This document shows positions 1 to 6,610 of a DNA stretch of 10,876 nucleotides, piece by piece. A program made the position numbers and the translations under genes. The stretch comes from Thermoplasmata archaeon (lineage in GTDB: Archaea; Thermoplasmatota; E2; DHVEG-1; B8-G13): contig JAGGYP010000071.1 of the NCBI GenBank assembly GCA_021162485.1, positions 1-10,876 on the forward strand, read 5' to 3'. Under the pieces are notes generated by a model. The model was not told the origin of the DNA, ran no database searches, and was given only the letters and a program-made list of their open reading frames with translations. The stretch's first letter is position 1. Every line of letters starts with the position of its first letter.

Positions 1-1
1 A

Positions 2-163
2 TCAAGAAACAGATTAACCATCAAAAACATGCCAACTCATAATAAAATCAGAGAATTTGGCAGGAGATTAGCAGAACATCTTGGTTATGAAATCTATGGT
101 GAAAGAGAAGATTCAAGAGTAATATTGTTAACCAAAGACAAGAAAAAGGTCAAGATAAAATAA
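2..163 (+). CDS. taw1: C-terminal fragment, probable tRNA 4-demethylwyosine synthase (Taw1)
   Basis: The frame is open from the window edge to TAA at 161-163, so this is the last 53 residues of a longer gene. There is an internal ATG at 29, but the reading continues upstream of it. The visible tail (IREFGRRLAEHLGYEI, then an acidic stretch, then SRVILL and a lysine-rich end) resembles, from memory, the C-terminus of archaeal Taw1/TYW1, where a helix ending in GYEI is followed by E-x-SRVVLL. Taw1 is a radical-SAM enzyme that builds the tricyclic wyosine precursor on G37 of tRNA-Phe. None of its catalytic cysteines lie in this window, so the assignment rests on the tail alone. The gene ends 4 nt before the end of the opposing GTPase gene. 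A stand-alone 44-residue protein from the ATG at 29 is the alternative. Confidence 0.55.
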   Translation, partial: SRNRLTIKNMPTHNKIREFGRRLAEHLGYEIYGEREDSRVILLTKDKKKVKIK

Positions 164-167
164 TTTT

Positions 168-944
168 TTAATCACTTAGCAGATCCTCTCCACCTTTGAA
201 CTCCATCTGTATGATTGTATAAAGGTCTTCCATACCCTGTAATGTTTCACTGCTTGTTGTGATAAAATGTGTATATCCTCCAAATTCATCTAACAACTTG
301 AATAGATTTTCACTCAGTTCACGATAAACAGTAGCCTCTTCTTTTTGAATATCCTCATAAAGTGTAGACGAATCCTTTGACCATTTTTCAATATTTTCTA
401 TCTGCTCCTTGGTGAGCAGATCAGCCTTGCTTAACACGTTTATCTGTGGAATCCCTAATCTAAAATGGGTGCTGACAGATAGAAGAAGTTGAGAGATAAA
501 ACCAGAAGGTTCTTTTGCTAAAAGCGGGTCTAACAGGTAAGCTAAAATAGACTTTTCTCGATTTAGAAAATCCACCAGATATTTACCAGCCTCTCTAAAA
601 ACAAACAACTCTAGCTGACCTGGCGCATCTAGTAGAACATAATCTGTCTTAAAACTTTCAATCGAAGATTTTATATCCTGTGCGTTAAGTGCTAGCATAT
701 CTGCACATGCGATTTGAGCACCATTTGGCCCTAATCCATATTCTCTCATAACTTCTTTCAATGATATCCAATCTCTGACATCTACATCTGCAGAATACGG
801 CAAACTTTCTGCACCTGGGTCTAGATTCACGACAACACAATCTAAGCCTCTTCTATTGAACCATTCTTGAAAAGTAGCTGTAAGAGTAGATTTTCCAGAT
901 CCTGCTGTTCCTATAAAATATACAAAAATATTTTCCTTACTCAT
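168..944 (-). CDS. GPN-loop GTPase (ATP/GTP-binding protein)
   Basis: This 258-residue protein is a SIMIBI-class GTPase of the GPN family. Visible motifs are the P-loop GTAGSGKST (residues 12-20), NLDPGAE (40-46), the diagnostic GPN triplet (72-74, in GLGPNGA), DAPGQLELF (106-114, G3) and LSKADLL (171-177, G4). The length matches single-copy archaeal members. Eukaryotic paralogues GPN1-3 act in RNA polymerase II assembly and nuclear import; the archaeal role is not settled, and a part in polymerase or ribosome assembly is only inference. I chose the ATG at 944 over an upstream TTG at 962 because GGGTG lies 8 nt ahead of it and MSKENIFVYFIG then leads directly into the P-loop strand. It starts 22 nt after purD on the same strand, so it is probably the last gene of a pyrE-purD-GTPase transcript. 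Confidence 0.93.
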   Translation of the reverse strand: MSKENIFVYFIGTAGSGKSTLTATFQEWFNRRGLDCVVVNLDPGAESLPYSADVDVRDWISLKEVMREYGLGPNGAQIACADMLALNAQDIKSSIESFKTDYVLLDAPGQLELFVFREAGKYLVDFLNREKSILAYLLDPLLAKEPSGFISQLLLSVSTHFRLGIPQINVLSKADLLTKEQIENIEKWSKDSSTLYEDIQKEEATVYRELSENLFKLLDEFGGYTHFITTSSETLQGMEDLYTIIQMEFKGGEDLLSD

Positions 945-966
945 GTTGAAGACACCCAACAAATTT

Positions 967-2301
967 CTAGCTCATTCTAATAGAGTTCATATGTTTAATT
1001 CTTTTCTCAATAAGCTCTCTTGTACCAATATCATGTCTAACAAATATATGCTCGCCCTTTACAAATTTTAAGCCCTCTTCACATATTTTTTCTGCATCAT
1101 AGAGATCATCTGAAATACCTACTACTGCGAGGGATCTAGAACTTGTGGTATATATGCCATTGTCTCTTTTGTTTACTGATGCATAAAACAATTTTGCACC
1201 AACCTTTTCTATACCTTTTTCATCCACATCTATCCTGCTATCTGTTATGCTTTTTACTCCATACCCTTCTGGTACAACATATTTGCAAACCGTAGACTTC
1301 TTTTTTATCTTTATCTTTTGACTGCTTAGATTGCCATCTACCATAGCATGGCATATCTTGATATAATCGCTTTCTAACAATGGTAAAATATTCATGTTTT
1401 CTGGGTCACCAAATCTAGCATTGATTTCCACTACTTTTGGCCCATCTGCAGTTAACATAAACTGTCCATATATCACACCCTTGTATTCACATCTTTCTTT
1501 TCTCAGAGATTCAACAATTTTTTGAAGTATAACAGAAGCATTTTCATAATCATCCTTATTCATAAAAGGTAGCAAGCCGTCTTTACAAGAGTAGGATCCC
1601 ATTCCACCTGTGTTTGGTCCTTTATCATCTGGCAGCAATCTTTTATGATCCTGAACCGCTGGTAATGGAACTATCATTTTCCCATCAGAAAATGCTTGCA
1701 GGGTAAACTCTTCTCCTTCTAACTTTTCCTCTATTACTACTTTTGCAACTCCTCCAATTTTATTTTTTATAACCTCCATAGCATACTTGACTGCTCCTTC
1801 TACACCATTGAAATGGTCACCTGCAACTCTGACACCTTTTCCACCGGTTAACCCAACTGGTTTAACTGCAACATTTCCACCAAGATCGCTTATAAACCTT
1901 TTTGCATCTGCTGCTCTGATGAAACAACCATATTCCACAGATCCAGGTATCCTATATTTTTTCATCAAACCCCGCATCCATTCTTTACTAGTTTCAACCC
2001 TAGCAGCTTTTTTAGATGGAGAACAAGCTTTGACACCTTTTTTTTCAAGTGCATCCACTAACCCTGTTTCAAGTGGTGCCTCAGGTCCCACTATTACAAG
2101 ATCGATTCTTTTATCAACAGCATAGTTGACAACTTTTTCTACATCAGTCTCCTTAGCCAGTAAATAATCCTTAGATAGTCTTTCTATGCCCGGGTTTAAA
2201 TTATGCATTACAGAATAAAGCTCAACATTTTCACTTCTGCACACCGCTTCACATATGGCATGCTCTCTAGCTCCACCACCTACAACTAAAACCTTTTCCA
2301 T
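967..2301 (-). CDS. purD: Phosphoribosylamine--glycine ligase (GAR synthetase)
   Basis: PurD catalyses the ATP-dependent joining of 5-phosphoribosylamine and glycine to give GAR, the second step of de novo purine synthesis, in the cytoplasm. The 444-residue length is near the usual 420-440. The N-terminal domain carries VLVVGGGAREHAI (residues 4-16) and VGPEAPLETGLVDAL (71-85). The ATP-grasp domain shows SKEWMR (105-110), AVKPVGLTGGKGV (145-157), IEEKLEGEEFTLQAF (190-204), PNTGGMGSYS (229-238) and the metal-binding EINARFGDPE (292-301). The start is the ATG at 2301, preceded by a strong GGGAGG site (2310-2315) with 8 nt spacing; a TTG at 2325 would only add residues that do not match the family. 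It lies downstream of pyrE (gap about 78 nt) and upstream of the GTPase. It is a single-function protein with no fusion to PurM or PurN. Confidence 0.96.
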   Translation of the reverse strand: MEKVLVVGGGAREHAICEAVCRSENVELYSVMHNLNPGIERLSKDYLLAKETDVEKVVNYAVDKRIDLVIVGPEAPLETGLVDALEKKGVKACSPSKKAARVETSKEWMRGLMKKYRIPGSVEYGCFIRAADAKRFISDLGGNVAVKPVGLTGGKGVRVAGDHFNGVEGAVKYAMEVIKNKIGGVAKVVIEEKLEGEEFTLQAFSDGKMIVPLPAVQDHKRLLPDDKGPNTGGMGSYSCKDGLLPFMNKDDYENASVILQKIVESLRKERCEYKGVIYGQFMLTADGPKVVEINARFGDPENMNILPLLESDYIKICHAMVDGNLSSQKIKIKKKSTVCKYVVPEGYGVKSITDSRIDVDEKGIEKVGAKLFYASVNKRDNGIYTTSSRSLAVVGISDDLYDAEKICEEGLKFVKGEHIFVRHDIGTRELIEKRIKHMNSIRMS

Positions 2302-2379
2302 TAAACTAGCCTCCCTTTTCAGCAAATATTTGTCAAGTTTCTGAGAAATAAAAGATATACCTTTTCAACTTAAAAACCC

Positions 2380-2904
2380 TTATCTTTTTTCCAGAATGTC
2401 ATTCACATCCACCAATGAAATCAGCTCCACATCCATCTCCTTCAACCTTTCCTTTGCACCACTTAATCGATCAACAACAGTAACAACTCTATCTACCATA
2501 GCCTTATTTTCTCGAAGACATTTTACAGCTTTTACAATAGATCCACCAGTTGTAACAACATCCTCCACCAAAAGAACCTTTTTCTGCGAAACATCTGACC
2601 CCTCGATCAGCTTACCAGTCCCATGCTCTTTTTTCTCTTTTCTAATAATAACAAAAGGTTTATCCACCTCAAGAGAAACTGCAACCGCTAATGGCACCGC
2701 TCCTAGTTCCATACCAGCTATAATATCATAACCCTTGGTATACTCAGCAATAAAACAAGCGATAGTTTTCAATATTTTAGGATTGGTACTAGCTTTTTTG
2801 ATATCTATATAATAATCACTTTTTGCACCAGATGCCAGGATAAAACTGCCAAATTTAACAGCACCACACTCTCTAAGCATCGAAATCAATTTGTTTTTAC
2901 TCAA
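2380..2904 (-). CDS. pyrE: Orotate phosphoribosyltransferase
   Basis: PyrE transfers the phosphoribosyl group of PRPP to orotate to form OMP in de novo pyrimidine synthesis. The 174-residue reading shows the family N-terminus GAVKFGSFILASGAKSDYY (residues 14-32), the mobile catalytic loop IRKEKKEHGTGKLIEG (87-102) and the PRPP-binding motif VLLVEDVVTTGGS (110-122). It is a stand-alone type I phosphoribosyltransferase, not fused to OMP decarboxylase. The start is uncertain. I prefer TTG at 2904, because it gives the length and N-terminus typical of archaeal PyrE and has GGGTG (2915-2919) 10 nt upstream. TTG at 2946 would add 14 basic residues with no obvious match, and ATG at 2880 would trim the first helix. 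As the first gene of the minus-strand nucleotide cluster, it probably carries the promoter for purD and the GTPase. Confidence 0.94.
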   Translation of the reverse strand: MSKNKLISMLRECGAVKFGSFILASGAKSDYYIDIKKASTNPKILKTIACFIAEYTKGYDIIAGMELGAVPLAVAVSLEVDKPFVIIRKEKKEHGTGKLIEGSDVSQKKVLLVEDVVTTGGSIVKAVKCLRENKAMVDRVVTVVDRLSGAKERLKEMDVELISLVDVNDILEKR

Positions 2905-2956
2905 CCTTCTAACACACCCTTTTTGAATTAATCTTAAAATTGACAATCACCAGACA

Positions 2957-2970
2957 AAATTTAAAATATT
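2957..2970 (-). promoter_or_regulatory. Candidate TATA element for pyrE-purD-GTPase transcript
   Basis: On the minus strand this reads AATATTTTAAATTT, an AT-only stretch that would place initiation near 2937 and leave a leader of about 30 nt before the preferred TTG start. AT-rich surroundings make the exact box ambiguous. Confidence 0.35.
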
Positions 2971-2995
2971 TTATTTTTCCAAAACAAGCCTATAC

Positions 2996-3049
2996 TTTAT
3001 ATATGGATATGGAAAATCATACTTTGACATGTTAAAATCATAAATATAT
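2996..3049 (+). promoter_or_regulatory. Candidate TATA elements upstream of the TldE-like gene
   Basis: Two plus-strand TATA-like boxes are visible, TTTATATAT at 2996-3004 and TAAATATAT at 3041-3049. Either would give a leader of 100 nt or more. The 2947-3177 gap between the divergent pyrE and tldE starts holds no gene I can support. It also contains the 10-bp palindrome CAAAGCTTTG at 3110-3119. Confidence 0.35.
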
Positions 3050-3177
3050 CTAAAACCCAAAGTACTCAAGGTAAAAACACGGTTATTAGAAAAACAAAAC
3101 GCCAATTACCAAAGCTTTGTCGTAAATAATATCCTATAATGAAAACATTTTTATTAAAAAAGTTTTTTCTCTCTCCG

Positions 3178-4557
3178 ATGATACTCAACGAAGACAACCG
3201 TCAAGCAATTTTGCTGCATGCTTTAAAAACCGCACTGAATAAAAAGGCAGATGAGGCCGAAGCTTTCATAGCAATTGATAGAAGTTTAAACTTTTCCATA
3301 GAGAAAAACCATGTAGAATCTGTAAACCAACACGAAGAAAACGGAATGGGGATAAGAGTAGTAAAAGATAGCAGGATAGGATTTGCATACACAACAGATA
3401 TAACAGATAAAAATAGAATCGAAACAACAGTGGAAAAAGCAATAAAACTATCCAAGCTATCCAATGAAGAAAAGAATTTTTATTTTCCATCAGATAAACC
3501 AAATAAAAACATTATACCCAAAACTTATGATAAAAGAATATCTGAAGTAGAACCTGATGAATGTCTAGAAATAATATCTCAAGCAATAGATGCTGCACAC
3601 GAGATTGATAGAGATATAGTTGTATCCGGTGGTGGCTTAAACATTGGGGAAAACATCACAATAATTGCCAATACAAATGATATTTTCTTTAAAAATAAAT
3701 CTACATTTTTATCTGTAGGAATCTCAACGCTTCTAAAAAAACAAGAAGCCACATCTGGCTTCGAAATAATAGAATCAAAAACATTAGACAACATAAACCC
3801 CCATGCAGTTGGAGAAAAAGCTGCCAGATTAGCAAAGGATATGCAGGGATCAAAAAAAGTCGGAGATGGAAAAGTAGAAGCCATATTCATGCCATATGCT
3901 TTTATTTCACTTATCGAGGGAACCCTTATACCTGCCCTATATGCTGACAAAGCCTATAAAAATGCAACAATGTTTTCAAACAAAATAGGTAAAGTTGTAA
4001 CTGATGAAAATCTCACGATATATGACAATCCTTTGATGGAGGGAGGGCTGAACTCTTCCCCCGTAGATGATGAGCTTACTCCTTCTAAAAAAACCATGTT
4101 GATAGAAAATGGTTTACTAAAAAACTACCTCTATGATCAAAAAACAGCTTGTAAATACAACGAGGAAAGCACCTCAAACGGCATTAGAACCGGTAGCTTC
4201 AAAAGCTTACCATCAATATGCGCCAGAAACATTGTCGTAAGAGGAAAAGATGAACACAGTGAAGAAGAAATTGTAGAGGATACAAAAAAAGGCATTCTTG
4301 TATATGATGTTCTAGGTGCACATACATCTGATCCTGCTTCCGGAAATTTCTCTGTAGCATCATCCATTTTATTTAAAATAGAAAATGGAAAAATAGCTTA
4401 TCCTGTAAAAAAAGCAATGCTCTCTGGAAACATTATGGATTTACTAAAGAAAAACGTGAAAACATGTGATAATTACAAAATGCTAAGCGGCAGCATGAGC
4501 GCTATGAGTTTTTATACACCAGCGGTTAAAATAGAGAACATAAAAATTACAAAATAA
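3178..4557 (+). CDS. TldE/PmbA-type protein (TldD/PmbA peptidase family, non-catalytic type)
   Basis: In bacteria TldD and TldE form a heterodimeric metalloprotease that trims unfolded or modified peptides (microcin B17 leader, CcdA antitoxin); the archaeal substrate is unknown. This 459-residue protein matches the family along its length: an N-terminal alpha/beta domain with GMGIRVVKDSRIGFAYTTD, a central stretch near residues 233-260, and a C-terminal beta-barrel region with GAHTSDPASGNFS (380-392) followed by IENGKIAYPV. I see no HExxxH zinc motif in the central stretch where TldD has one, so I assign it to the TldE/PmbA side. No TldD partner is in the window. The start is uncertain: ATG at 3178 gives the usual family N-terminus, while ATG at 3139 would add 13 residues (MKTFLLKKFFLSP). 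Neither has a clear ribosome site, so translation may be leaderless or weakly initiated. Confidence 0.9.
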   Translation: MILNEDNRQAILLHALKTALNKKADEAEAFIAIDRSLNFSIEKNHVESVNQHEENGMGIRVVKDSRIGFAYTTDITDKNRIETTVEKAIKLSKLSNEEKNFYFPSDKPNKNIIPKTYDKRISEVEPDECLEIISQAIDAAHEIDRDIVVSGGGLNIGENITIIANTNDIFFKNKSTFLSVGISTLLKKQEATSGFEIIESKTLDNINPHAVGEKAARLAKDMQGSKKVGDGKVEAIFMPYAFISLIEGTLIPALYADKAYKNATMFSNKIGKVVTDENLTIYDNPLMEGGLNSSPVDDELTPSKKTMLIENGLLKNYLYDQKTACKYNEESTSNGIRTGSFKSLPSICARNIVVRGKDEHSEEEIVEDTKKGILVYDVLGAHTSDPASGNFSVASSILFKIENGKIAYPVKKAMLSGNIMDLLKKNVKTCDNYKMLSGSMSAMSFYTPAVKIENIKITK

Positions 4558-4573
4558 ATCGACAGATTCAAAC

Positions 4574-4590
4574 GTTTTCTCCTTTTTGCT
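4574..4590 (+). terminator. T-rich terminator tract after the TldE-like gene
   Basis: The tract GTTTTCTCCTTTTTGCT begins about 17 nt after the stop codon and has no clear hairpin. Archaeal RNA polymerase can terminate at such T-rich runs. The following gene has its own TATA box, which fits a transcript boundary here. Confidence 0.45.
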
Positions 4591-4730
4591 TATTCATATA
4601 GAAAAAATCCCATAGTTGGTAGTTTGTTCTCCTGCAGTTTTGTTATTATTTTGCTATACCTTCTTGGTCACCAGTTGCTATGCAACTATAGGTTGTTAGA
4701 TATGGAGAAATTGCAATTTTTTAATAATCT

Positions 4731-4739
4731 TTATAAATA
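4731..4739 (+). promoter_or_regulatory. TATA box of the hexapeptide acyltransferase gene
   Basis: TTATAAATA lies 36 nt upstream of the GTG start, predicting initiation near 4760 and a very short leader that just includes the ribosome site GAAGGTAGAT (4761-4770). A 15-nt inverted repeat, AGTTGC-TAT-GCAACT (4673-4687), sits about 45 nt upstream of the box and could be a regulator site. Confidence 0.55.
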
Positions 4740-4774
4740 AATATGTAAATCCATAAGGTAGAAGGTAGATCAAA

Positions 4775-5308
4775 GTGGTTTACACTGATGAGATAATAGC
4801 TGTGTATGGTAAGAAAGGTTTTTGGGCCAAATTAAAGTATAACCTTTTGTACATATGGAGAATGTTTCTCTATTATCTCACTTTCTTATGCCCAGCCACT
4901 GAGATGAGAGTAGCGTTAAACAGGCTGAGAGGCGTGAAGATAGGCAAGAATGTTTACCTGGGCTATGGTGTTATGATAGACAAGCTTTTCCCAGAGATGG
5001 TTACCATAAAAGACAATGCCGCCATTGGGGATGATACAATGATCAATGCACACGCGATTGTTCCCTCACCTAGTAGAGTGAGAAAGATTTACCCACTACG
5101 GGTGGCACCTGTCACCATTGGAGAAGGTGTTTGGATCCTACCAAGGGTTGCCATAACCTTGGGTGTAAACGTGGGAGACGAGGCAATCCTGCTAAGCGGA
5201 GCAGTTGTTACCAAGGATGTTCCCCCTAGATGTATGGTTGGTGGTGTACCTGCAAAGGTAATAAAAGATCTAAGCAACCATGAGGTTTTTAAGAAAAACA
5301 AAAAGTAA
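4775..5308 (+). CDS. Left-handed beta-helix (hexapeptide-repeat) acyltransferase, LacA/Maa-like
   Basis: This 177-residue protein probably transfers an acetyl or other acyl group from CoA to a sugar or similar acceptor; the substrate cannot be read from sequence. Residues 15-41 are hydrophobic and aromatic and may lie against a membrane. From about 53 onward hexapeptide-type repeats appear (GVKIGKNVYLG, VTIKDNAAIGDD, VTIGEGVWI, LGVNVGDEAIL), ending in the family signature VVTKDVPPRCMVGGVPAKVIK (144-164). H93 sits roughly where LacA-type enzymes keep the catalytic histidine, but the usual His-Pro context is absent. Two normally small positions are leucine (WILPRV, AILLSG). The start is GTG at 4775, behind GAAGGTAG. 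The gene looks more GC-rich than its neighbours, which could mean transfer. It has its own promoter and is followed 47 nt later by the EamA gene. Confidence 0.85.
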   Translation: MVYTDEIIAVYGKKGFWAKLKYNLLYIWRMFLYYLTFLCPATEMRVALNRLRGVKIGKNVYLGYGVMIDKLFPEMVTIKDNAAIGDDTMINAHAIVPSPSRVRKIYPLRVAPVTIGEGVWILPRVAITLGVNVGDEAILLSGAVVTKDVPPRCMVGGVPAKVIKDLSNHEVFKKNKK

Positions 5309-5355
5309 AACTCGATATCTATTAATAGTGAAATTTGATAACCTTCTCTGATTAG

Positions 5356-6258
5356 ATGGAAGGCAAAGGAATCCTTAGCGCATTGGGAATACTTTTTGCA
5401 ATAATAACATGGTCTGCATCATATCCAATCATAAAAATAGGCTTAGAAGAAATGCCTCCTCTGGTTTTGGCAACGCTTAGGCAGATAACCATAATCCCGA
5501 TTTTTGTAATACTTCTTCTTACTAAGAAGAAAGAAATTTTTTCTTTTTCTCATCACACCTGGCTTATACTAATCGGGGCAGCAATATTTTCTATAGCATT
5601 GCCAAATATTTTTCAAAACATAGGCATGCAATATACCACAGCATCAACATCAAGCATAATACAATCATCAAGTCCAATTTTCACCATTTTTTTAGCAATA
5701 ATATTTTTAAGGGAAAAACTAACATCAAACAAGATACTAGGGGCAACAATTGCATTTGTAGGAACCATATTACTGGTAACAGGTGGAAAACTCAGTCTAT
5801 CTGGACAAATTTATGGTAATATCCTGATACTCTTATCTGCTATCTCCTATTCAATTTCTGGAGTTATTGTTAAAAAAGCGCTGTTAAAAGTTACACCCCT
5901 CACCCTAGTAGTTATAGAAACCATGCTTGGTCTTATCATCCTGTTTTTTATAACAATCTTCTTTGAACCAATAAACATACTTGGTTTGTCTATCAGAGCT
6001 TGGGTTGTGATAATAGTCCTATCTATTTTCCCAAATTTCCTAGCAATCTTGATATGGTATAAACTGTTAAAAATCACAGAGCTTTCTAAGCTAATAAACC
6101 TTGTTTATCTCATGCCTGTTATCACCATTTTTTTCTCTTATTTTCTAATAAGCGAGGTTGTTAACATCCAAACTATTATTCTCGCTATATTGGTGATCTT
6201 TGGTGTAGTATTAACCCAGATGGAAAAAGACATTCTACCTCTCAGTAGGTTTAGATAG
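5356..6258 (+). CDS. EamA/DMT-superfamily membrane transporter
   Basis: This 300-residue integral membrane protein has ten predicted helices (about 5-22, 36-55, 68-86, 95-117, 127-143, 152-172, 182-202, 214-234, 245-263 and 271-287), arranged as two five-helix EamA repeats. The first repeat ends with the characteristic stretch SSIIQSSSPIFTIFLA followed by FLREKL (99-122); the second has the parallel YLMPVITIFFSYFLISEVV (251-269). Members export amino acids, nucleosides or other small metabolites, but EamA specificity cannot be inferred from sequence. The ATG at 5356 has no obvious ribosome site. A palindromic AT box, CTATTAATAG (5319-5328), lies at a spacing that would allow an almost leaderless transcript, although co-transcription with the acyltransferase 47 nt upstream is also possible. 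Confidence 0.9.
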   Translation: MEGKGILSALGILFAIITWSASYPIIKIGLEEMPPLVLATLRQITIIPIFVILLLTKKKEIFSFSHHTWLILIGAAIFSIALPNIFQNIGMQYTTASTSSIIQSSSPIFTIFLAIIFLREKLTSNKILGATIAFVGTILLVTGGKLSLSGQIYGNILILLSAISYSISGVIVKKALLKVTPLTLVVIETMLGLIILFFITIFFEPINILGLSIRAWVVIIVLSIFPNFLAILIWYKLLKITELSKLINLVYLMPVITIFFSYFLISEVVNIQTIILAILVIFGVVLTQMEKDILPLSRFR

Positions 6259-6269
6259 GTAATCCATAA

Positions 6270-6278
6270 CTATAAATA
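6270..6278 (+). promoter_or_regulatory. TATA box of the small zinc-protein gene
   Basis: CTATAAATA begins 11 nt after the EamA stop codon and predicts initiation near 6300. The leader would be about 80 nt and would begin almost directly with the hairpins described at 6303-6336. Confidence 0.5.
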
Positions 6279-6302
6279 CTATTTCATGTATCTCTATTTT
6301 AT

Positions 6303-6351
6303 CCAACTTTTGAAGTTTGGTTGACCCATGGGTCAATTTTTACTTCTTTTG
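6303..6351 (+). promoter_or_regulatory. Two adjacent hairpins and U-rich run in the leader of the zinc-protein gene
   Basis: CCAACTT (6303-6309) can pair with AAG-T-TTGG (6313-6320), with one bulged T. Immediately after it comes TTGACCCATGGGTCAA (6321-6336), a perfect 16-bp palindrome that as RNA gives a 6-bp stem with a CATG loop. A T-rich stretch (TTTTTACTTCTTTT, 6337-6350) follows. The palindrome can be read as an operator, as an RNA element in the leader, or as an intrinsic-terminator-like end of the EamA transcript. Confidence 0.5.
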
Positions 6352-6379
6352 TTGGAAATATTAAAAGGAGATAGTATAT

Positions 6380-6565
6380 ATGGAAGAAAAGGTTGTTGAA
6401 ACCACACATGTAGATGATCGAGGAAGACAACTTTACAAGATAAAATGCGCAGATTGCGGTAAAGAAACAGAAGTTCCTTTCAAACCAGATGGAAGAAGAC
6501 CTGTATACTGCAGTGATTGCTACAGAAAACATAGACCAAGAAGATTTTCTAACAGACGATTTTAG
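6380..6565 (+). CDS. CxxC-x17-CxxC zinc-binding domain protein
   Basis: This basic 61-residue protein has four cysteines in the exact pattern CADC, 17 residues, CSDC. The middle (GKETEVPFKPDGRRPVY) matches the family known by that spacing, in which CADCGKET.VPFKP and RPVYC are the recognisable parts. The cysteines almost certainly bind one zinc ion. The tail (RKHRPRRFSNRRF) is arginine-rich and could contact RNA or DNA. The function of the family is not established; RNA or ribosome association is inference from its size, charge and the fold. The start is the ATG at 6380, with AAGGAG (6365-6370) 9 nt upstream. It has its own TATA box and a structured leader, so it is probably regulated separately from the EamA gene. 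A T-rich tract follows the stop codon. Confidence 0.9.
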   Translation: MEEKVVETTHVDDRGRQLYKIKCADCGKETEVPFKPDGRRPVYCSDCYRKHRPRRFSNRRF

Positions 6566-6575
6566 AAGTAGAAAT

Positions 6576-6608
6576 TCTTTTTATCCAATTTTTAATCTTG
6601 TTTCTCTA
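6576..6608 (+). terminator. T-rich terminator after the zinc-protein gene
   Basis: Several T runs (CTTTTTATCC, ATTTTTAATC, TTGTTTCTC) fill the short gap between the zinc-protein stop and the end of the converging hydrolase gene. No stable hairpin is needed for archaeal termination. Confidence 0.45.
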
Positions 6609-6610
6609 AT

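Noticed and set aside
1787..2125. 112-codon plus-strand reading inside purD
   Set aside because: It is the complement of a highly conserved ATP-grasp gene, with the Ser/Thr/Pro-rich composition typical of antisense shadows.
967..2904. Possible purine/pyrimidine regulatory fusion or gene decay in the pyrE-purD pair
   Set aside because: Both readings are full length with intact catalytic motifs and good start sites; the pairing looks like an ordinary nucleotide-biosynthesis cluster.
3110..3119. Perfect palindrome CAAAGCTTTG upstream of the TldE-like gene
   Set aside because: At 10 bp in AT-rich sequence it is not rare, and its position relative to the uncertain promoter gives no clear role.
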